A stretch of 7,340 bases of DNA. Origin: Thermofilaceae archaeon (GTDB lineage: Archaea > Thermoproteota > Thermoprotei > Thermofilales > Thermofilaceae). The position numbers and the translations under genes were made by a program. Shown piece by piece: positions 4,869 to 7,340 of this stretch. A model generated the notes under the pieces. The model saw only the letters and a program-made list of their open reading frames with translations, was not told where the DNA came from and did not search any database. Position 1 is the first letter of the stretch; each line of letters starts with the position of its first letter. The DNA lies in NCBI GenBank assembly GCA_027017025.1, contig JALURH010000233.1:1-7340 (forward strand), in the 5' to 3' direction.

Positions 4869-6260
4869 ATGAATATAGGAAAAATAAGTAGTGAAGAACT
4901 GGCAAGAATTCTTAGCTATCTACCCTTAAGCGGTAAACCCGGATTAGATTCAAACACTTTAGATAACCTTGTAGTTTCACAAAATCCTGCTATAGGTGTA
5001 CCTACAGAATATTTAGGGTTCTTTGCCTACCATTACGCTGCATCGAATATTGCTGTATCACTAGCTAAGCCGGAATATGCCCTGCTAGAAGTCCTCGTAC
5101 CACCCGACTTCCAACTAGAGGAGCTTGAGAAGATATTTGAGGCATTTGGTCGGGAGGCTAAGAAATACAATACCTTAGTTGTTGGTGGACATACAGGTAG
5201 ATATAAAGGCCTCAACTTGCCCCTAGCGTCCGTTACAGTATTCGGTCGTAAAGTTAGAGAAAAAGTTCCGCCTAAAGTTGGTGACAGAATTGTTCTAATC
5301 GGGGTAATAGGGCTTGAGGCCGCATGGCTACTCGGCGAAGAAATAGAGGTTAAGGATCTTACCCCGCTGCCCGCTGCACTATCTCTCCAGGAACTTAGCT
5401 GTATTAAATTTATGCATGACATATCTGAAGGAGGGCTATTAGCATCGTTACTGGATATCTCTAGGGTATATAATGTAAGGATAAATATATCCCAGAAAGA
5501 GATACCTGTATACCCACATATCCCGGGAGACTATGACCCCCTAGTTTTACCAAGCTATGGATCAATAGTAGCCGTTATACCAGAAGATAGTGAGGTAGAG
5601 CTAGAAGCCTTCTGCAGAGATAGAGAAATAGAGCACCATATTATTGGCGAGGTAACTGGCATAGGCTATGGTGTATATGTAGAAGATAGGGGGTTATTTA
5701 GAAGCCCTGAGAGAAGCATTATTGATTACCTCTACGGTGAAGAATCGTTGGGAGATAGGTTCCTGTCAGAACTATATGCTACCGCTCTCCACATCGCATC
5801 TATGGATAGATTCATAGAGTTGGTTCCCGAAGTAGGGTCGAATATTGTGTACGCAAAGCCCGATGCGAGTAACGTGGAGGATATTGCGGCTATAGATGGT
5901 AGGATAGTGAGGACCTCGAGTAAGGCTAGAGTTTGTGGAAAAGCTAGGTATGGTGCCTCTAGATACCTAGCACCCCTGCTGCTTGAAGCTATAAGAAATG
6001 GCTCTGGGTATCGAGTAGCTATTAATATTAGGGGTTCGCGTGAAGTTTTAGAGGCTGCTAGAAGAGCTGGGATAAAAGTAGCTGTAGTGGATGTAAAAGG
6101 TACCCACATATGTCCTCTAGCTGGTGTAGTAGGGAAGATAAAAGCTGAAGCTTATTTTCATCCAGGAGATATAGGTGTAGAGCCCTTAATAGTAATCTTT
6201 GCTAAGAGCCTTCCTGAATTGGCTGCGAAGATAAAAAGTATACTTAAAGCTCTTAGATAA
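4869..6260 (+). CDS. Two-domain protein: HypE/AIR-synthase-like domain fused to a ThiN (thiamine-phosphate synthase-like) domain
   Basis: The protein has 463 residues. Residues about 1-290 match the PurM/HypE/ThiL superfamily: YLGFFAYHYAASNIAV at 48-63, VVGGHTGRYKGLNLPLASV at 104-122 (compare HypE VVGGHTEVTPG), KVGDRIVLIGVIGLEAAWLL at 136-155 and MHDISEGGLLASLLDI at 182-197 (HypE MHDPTEGG). Residues about 300-463 match ThiN: VPEVGSNIVYA at 319-329, GRIVR at 344-348, YGASRY at 361-366, AINIRGSREVLEAA at 384-397 and DIGVEPLIVIFA at 434-445. ThiN more often follows ThiD or a DNA-binding domain. Expected metal/ATP-binding Asp positions in the first half look like Asn (N39, N60), and a His reported as important in ThiN appears as Tyr366, so either half may bind ligand without the usual catalysis. 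The ATG at 4869 follows the winged-helix gene by 12 bases with only a weak TGAG ahead. A thiamine or nucleotide-related role is likely; the exact reaction is not known. Confidence 0.85.
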   Translation: MNIGKISSEELARILSYLPLSGKPGLDSNTLDNLVVSQNPAIGVPTEYLGFFAYHYAASNIAVSLAKPEYALLEVLVPPDFQLEELEKIFEAFGREAKKYNTLVVGGHTGRYKGLNLPLASVTVFGRKVREKVPPKVGDRIVLIGVIGLEAAWLLGEEIEVKDLTPLPAALSLQELSCIKFMHDISEGGLLASLLDISRVYNVRINISQKEIPVYPHIPGDYDPLVLPSYGSIVAVIPEDSEVELEAFCRDREIEHHIIGEVTGIGYGVYVEDRGLFRSPERSIIDYLYGEESLGDRFLSELYATALHIASMDRFIELVPEVGSNIVYAKPDASNVEDIAAIDGRIVRTSSKARVCGKARYGASRYLAPLLLEAIRNGSGYRVAINIRGSREVLEAARRAGIKVAVVDVKGTHICPLAGVVGKIKAEAYFHPGDIGVEPLIVIFAKSLPELAAKIKSILKALR

Positions 6261-6264
6261 CTGT

Positions 6265-6930
6265 ATGGAGACGATTATACATGTCTTCAATAAGAATGCT
6301 AAGTACTATGATTCGTGGTATAATACTCCACTAGGTAGGGTTGTCTTGGAGGCTGAAGCACAGGCTTTAGAGGCTCTCCTCCCTCCCCAGGGAGTTGGCA
6401 TAGATATTGGAGCTGGAACAGGGGTATTCGCTCAGAAGCTAGTTGATGGTAGAGAAATTGTATGTCTCGACCCTGCTGAAGAAATGCTTAAAATATGTTC
6501 TGGAAGATGCATTCATAGGGTAGCAGGGATTGGAGAAAAACTTCCTTTCCGCGATGCATGTTTTGATTTCGCTTATATGGTGACTGTACTAGAGTTTATC
6601 AGTGACCTAGATAGGTTAATGAGTGAAGTAAAGGAGGTGTTGAAGAGAGACTCTACGCTATCTATACTGATTATAAATAGGGAGAGTAGCTGGGGTAGAA
6701 CTTATGATAGAGTTATTCGGGAGAAAAGTGATCCTATACTTGCTTTAGCTAGGCTAGTGGATCTAGAATATGTGAGAAATTCTGCAGCTAAAGCTGGTTT
6801 AAGATTCGTTGAGTGTATAGAGACTCTAGATTTTCCACCAGATACTGTGCCTTCGGGGAGGGTTAGGCTCTATAGGCTGGGTGAATGCTTGGATTGTGGG
6901 GTGAGGGTGCTAAAATTCATTAAACCTTAG
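6265..6930 (+). CDS. Class I SAM-dependent methyltransferase (UbiE/Methyltransf_11-like), substrate unknown
   Basis: The protein has 221 residues with a Rossmann-type methyltransferase core. Seen: NAKYYDSWYNTPLGR at 11-25, a common lead-in of this family; SAM-binding motif I VGIDIGAGTG at 44-53; the acidic end of strand 2 VCLDPAEEML at 66-75; and GIGEKLPFRDACFDFAYMV at 88-106 followed by LEFISDLDRLMSEVKEVLK, the usual motif post-II/III region. The tail has CLDCGV at 208-213, a CxxC pair too isolated to call a zinc site. It starts 4 bases after the stop of the HypE/ThiN gene, so it is surely co-transcribed; no clear ribosome binding site is visible, suggesting translation by re-initiation. The substrate cannot be told. 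Its product S-adenosylhomocysteine is the substrate of the enzyme at the left end of the window, but that link holds for any methyltransferase. Its last 11 bases overlap the convergent gene. Confidence 0.88.
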   Translation: METIIHVFNKNAKYYDSWYNTPLGRVVLEAEAQALEALLPPQGVGIDIGAGTGVFAQKLVDGREIVCLDPAEEMLKICSGRCIHRVAGIGEKLPFRDACFDFAYMVTVLEFISDLDRLMSEVKEVLKRDSTLSILIINRESSWGRTYDRVIREKSDPILALARLVDLEYVRNSAAKAGLRFVECIETLDFPPDTVPSGRVRLYRLGECLDCGVRVLKFIKP

Positions 6931-7240
6931 AGAATTTCTTTTTGAGCCCCCTATACTCCTCTAGGGGTATTTTCTCGGCTTCTGCTCTCCCAGAGTGGGT
7001 TAGGATAACTTCATATCCCCTTAGCTCGATCATCCATTTCTCCTTGAGGCTTTTTAGCGCATCTCTGAAAGCATCCTTCACTCTCCCGTATTTAAAGTCA
7101 CTACTCGGTATAAAATCCTCCGCTAGGAAGCCAGCTAGAGTCTCCTCGGGTTTATCGCTGCCCGAGGTAAAGTAGAGCTTCCCCCCATACTCGTAGAGAA
7201 TATGTGCCAAAAGGAAGCGTTCCACAGCACTTAGCGACAT
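6920..7240 (-). CDS. Small protein with winged-helix-like C-terminal part, unknown function
   Basis: I do not recognise a family. The protein has 106 residues, is soluble and has no cysteines. An N-terminal helix (LSAVERFLLAHILYEYGG, 3-20) is followed by a short polar loop and ETLAGFLAEDF. Residues about 54-95 (VKDAFRDALKSLKEKW, then MIELRGYEVILTHSGRAEAE) resemble the recognition helix and wing of archaeal winged-helix proteins, where a strand runs into LTxxGRxxA. DNA binding is therefore possible but not shown. The ATG at 7240 has GGTGG six bases upstream (7247-7251), a good site. The gene starts inside the end of another minus-strand frame coming from the right edge (10-base overlap), so the two are probably one transcript. 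Its 3' end overlaps the convergent methyltransferase gene by 11 bases. Confidence 0.72.
   Translation of the reverse strand: MSLSAVERFLLAHILYEYGGKLYFTSGSDKPEETLAGFLAEDFIPSSDFKYGRVKDAFRDALKSLKEKWMIELRGYEVILTHSGRAEAEKIPLEEYRGLKKKFSKV
6935..6943 (+). terminator. Possible T-tract terminator of the rightward operon
   Basis: TTTCTTTTT follows the methyltransferase stop codon by four bases. Archaeal RNA polymerase can stop at such runs without a hairpin. The bases also encode lysines of the opposite gene, so the run may reflect coding alone. Confidence 0.3.
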
Positions 7241-7340
7241 AGTAGACCACCACTCTCCTCAAGTTCATCGCACTTAAAAATATTCTTATACCATGCAAGT
7301 ATAGGGTAGAACTCTGTCACCAGGTAGATAAGATATATTA
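7231..7340 (-). CDS. C-terminal end of an unidentified gene entering from the right edge
   Basis: Of the three minus-strand frames at the right edge only this one stays open, giving 35 residues that begin IYLIYLVTEFYPILAWYKN and end DELEESGGLLCR, followed by TAA at 7231-7233. The stop lies 10 bases inside the next gene, an arrangement usual for archaeal operons. The piece is too short to name a product. The hydrophobic and aromatic run, then an acidic tail, reads like real protein, but an open frame of this length is weak proof. Confidence 0.45.
   Translation of the reverse strand, partial: IYLIYLVTEFYPILAWYKNIFKCDELEESGGLLCR

Noticed and set aside
5033..5422. Minus-strand open frame of 129 codons inside the HypE/ThiN gene
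   Set aside because: Ser/Pro/Thr-rich, without motifs, opposite a well-supported conserved gene.
5732..6109. Minus-strand open frame of 125 codons opposite the ThiN domain
   Set aside because: Low-complexity composition and no motifs; the plus strand encodes a recognisable domain here.
6942..7175. Plus-strand open frame of 77 codons opposite the small winged-helix-like gene
   Set aside because: Its residues read as an antisense shadow; the minus-strand gene has a good ribosome binding site and a protein-like pattern.
1..7340. tRNA or rRNA genes, CRISPR repeats, insertion sequence ends, riboswitch-like folds (including a thiamine riboswitch near the ThiN fusion)
   Set aside because: No cloverleaf, repeat array, terminal inverted repeats or conserved riboswitch core was seen; the gap before the ThiN fusion is only 12 bases.

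Overview
The window looks like a piece of a hyperthermophilic archaeal chromosome, most probably from the Thermoproteota (Crenarchaeota; Desulfurococcales- or Sulfolobales-like). The reasons are the archaeal forms of S-adenosylhomocysteine hydrolase and MTA phosphorylase (the latter with a C-terminal CXC motif), heavy use of ATA and AGG/AGA codons, frequent TTG/GTG start codons, short GGTGA-type ribosome binding sites a few bases from the start, and very tight gene packing. The exact genus cannot be told from sequence alone. There is no gene-free stretch longer than 300 bases, and I see no rRNA, tRNA, CRISPR array or insertion sequence.

Left block, minus strand (read from about 4006 down to 1): a small membrane protein, a purine-type phosphoribosyltransferase with a winged-helix-like tail, a metallo-beta-lactamase/beta-CASP-type nuclease, 5'-methylthioadenosine phosphorylase, and S-adenosylhomocysteine hydrolase (its last ~30 residues lie off the left edge). 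Three of these form a coherent salvage route: SAHH and MTAP remove the two by-products of S-adenosylmethionine use, and the phosphoribosyltransferase could return the freed purine base to the nucleotide pool. The nuclease is the odd member and has no ATG, GTG or TTG start ahead of its catalytic motif.

Right block, plus strand (4077 to 6930): a single OB-fold protein resembling RPA32/Stn1, a small winged-helix protein with a PCNA-binding-like motif near its N-terminus, a two-domain protein joining a HypE/AIR-synthase-like domain to a ThiN domain, and a class I methyltransferase. The genes are separated by 3, 12 and 4 bases and are likely one operon. The two blocks diverge from a ~70-bp region at 4007-4076 holding one AT element readable as a TATA box in both directions, plus a 22-bp dyad.

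Right edge, minus strand: a small unknown protein with a winged-helix-like end, converging on and overlapping the methyltransferase gene by 11 bases. It is preceded by the tail of another gene that enters from the right edge.

The most interesting points are: the HypE-like/ThiN fusion, in which residues expected to be catalytic appear changed in both halves; the OB-fold plus PIP-box/winged-helix gene pair, which looks like an RPA32 split over two genes; and the nuclease gene with an apparent CTG start (or a -1 frameshift from the preceding gene at a run of five G).
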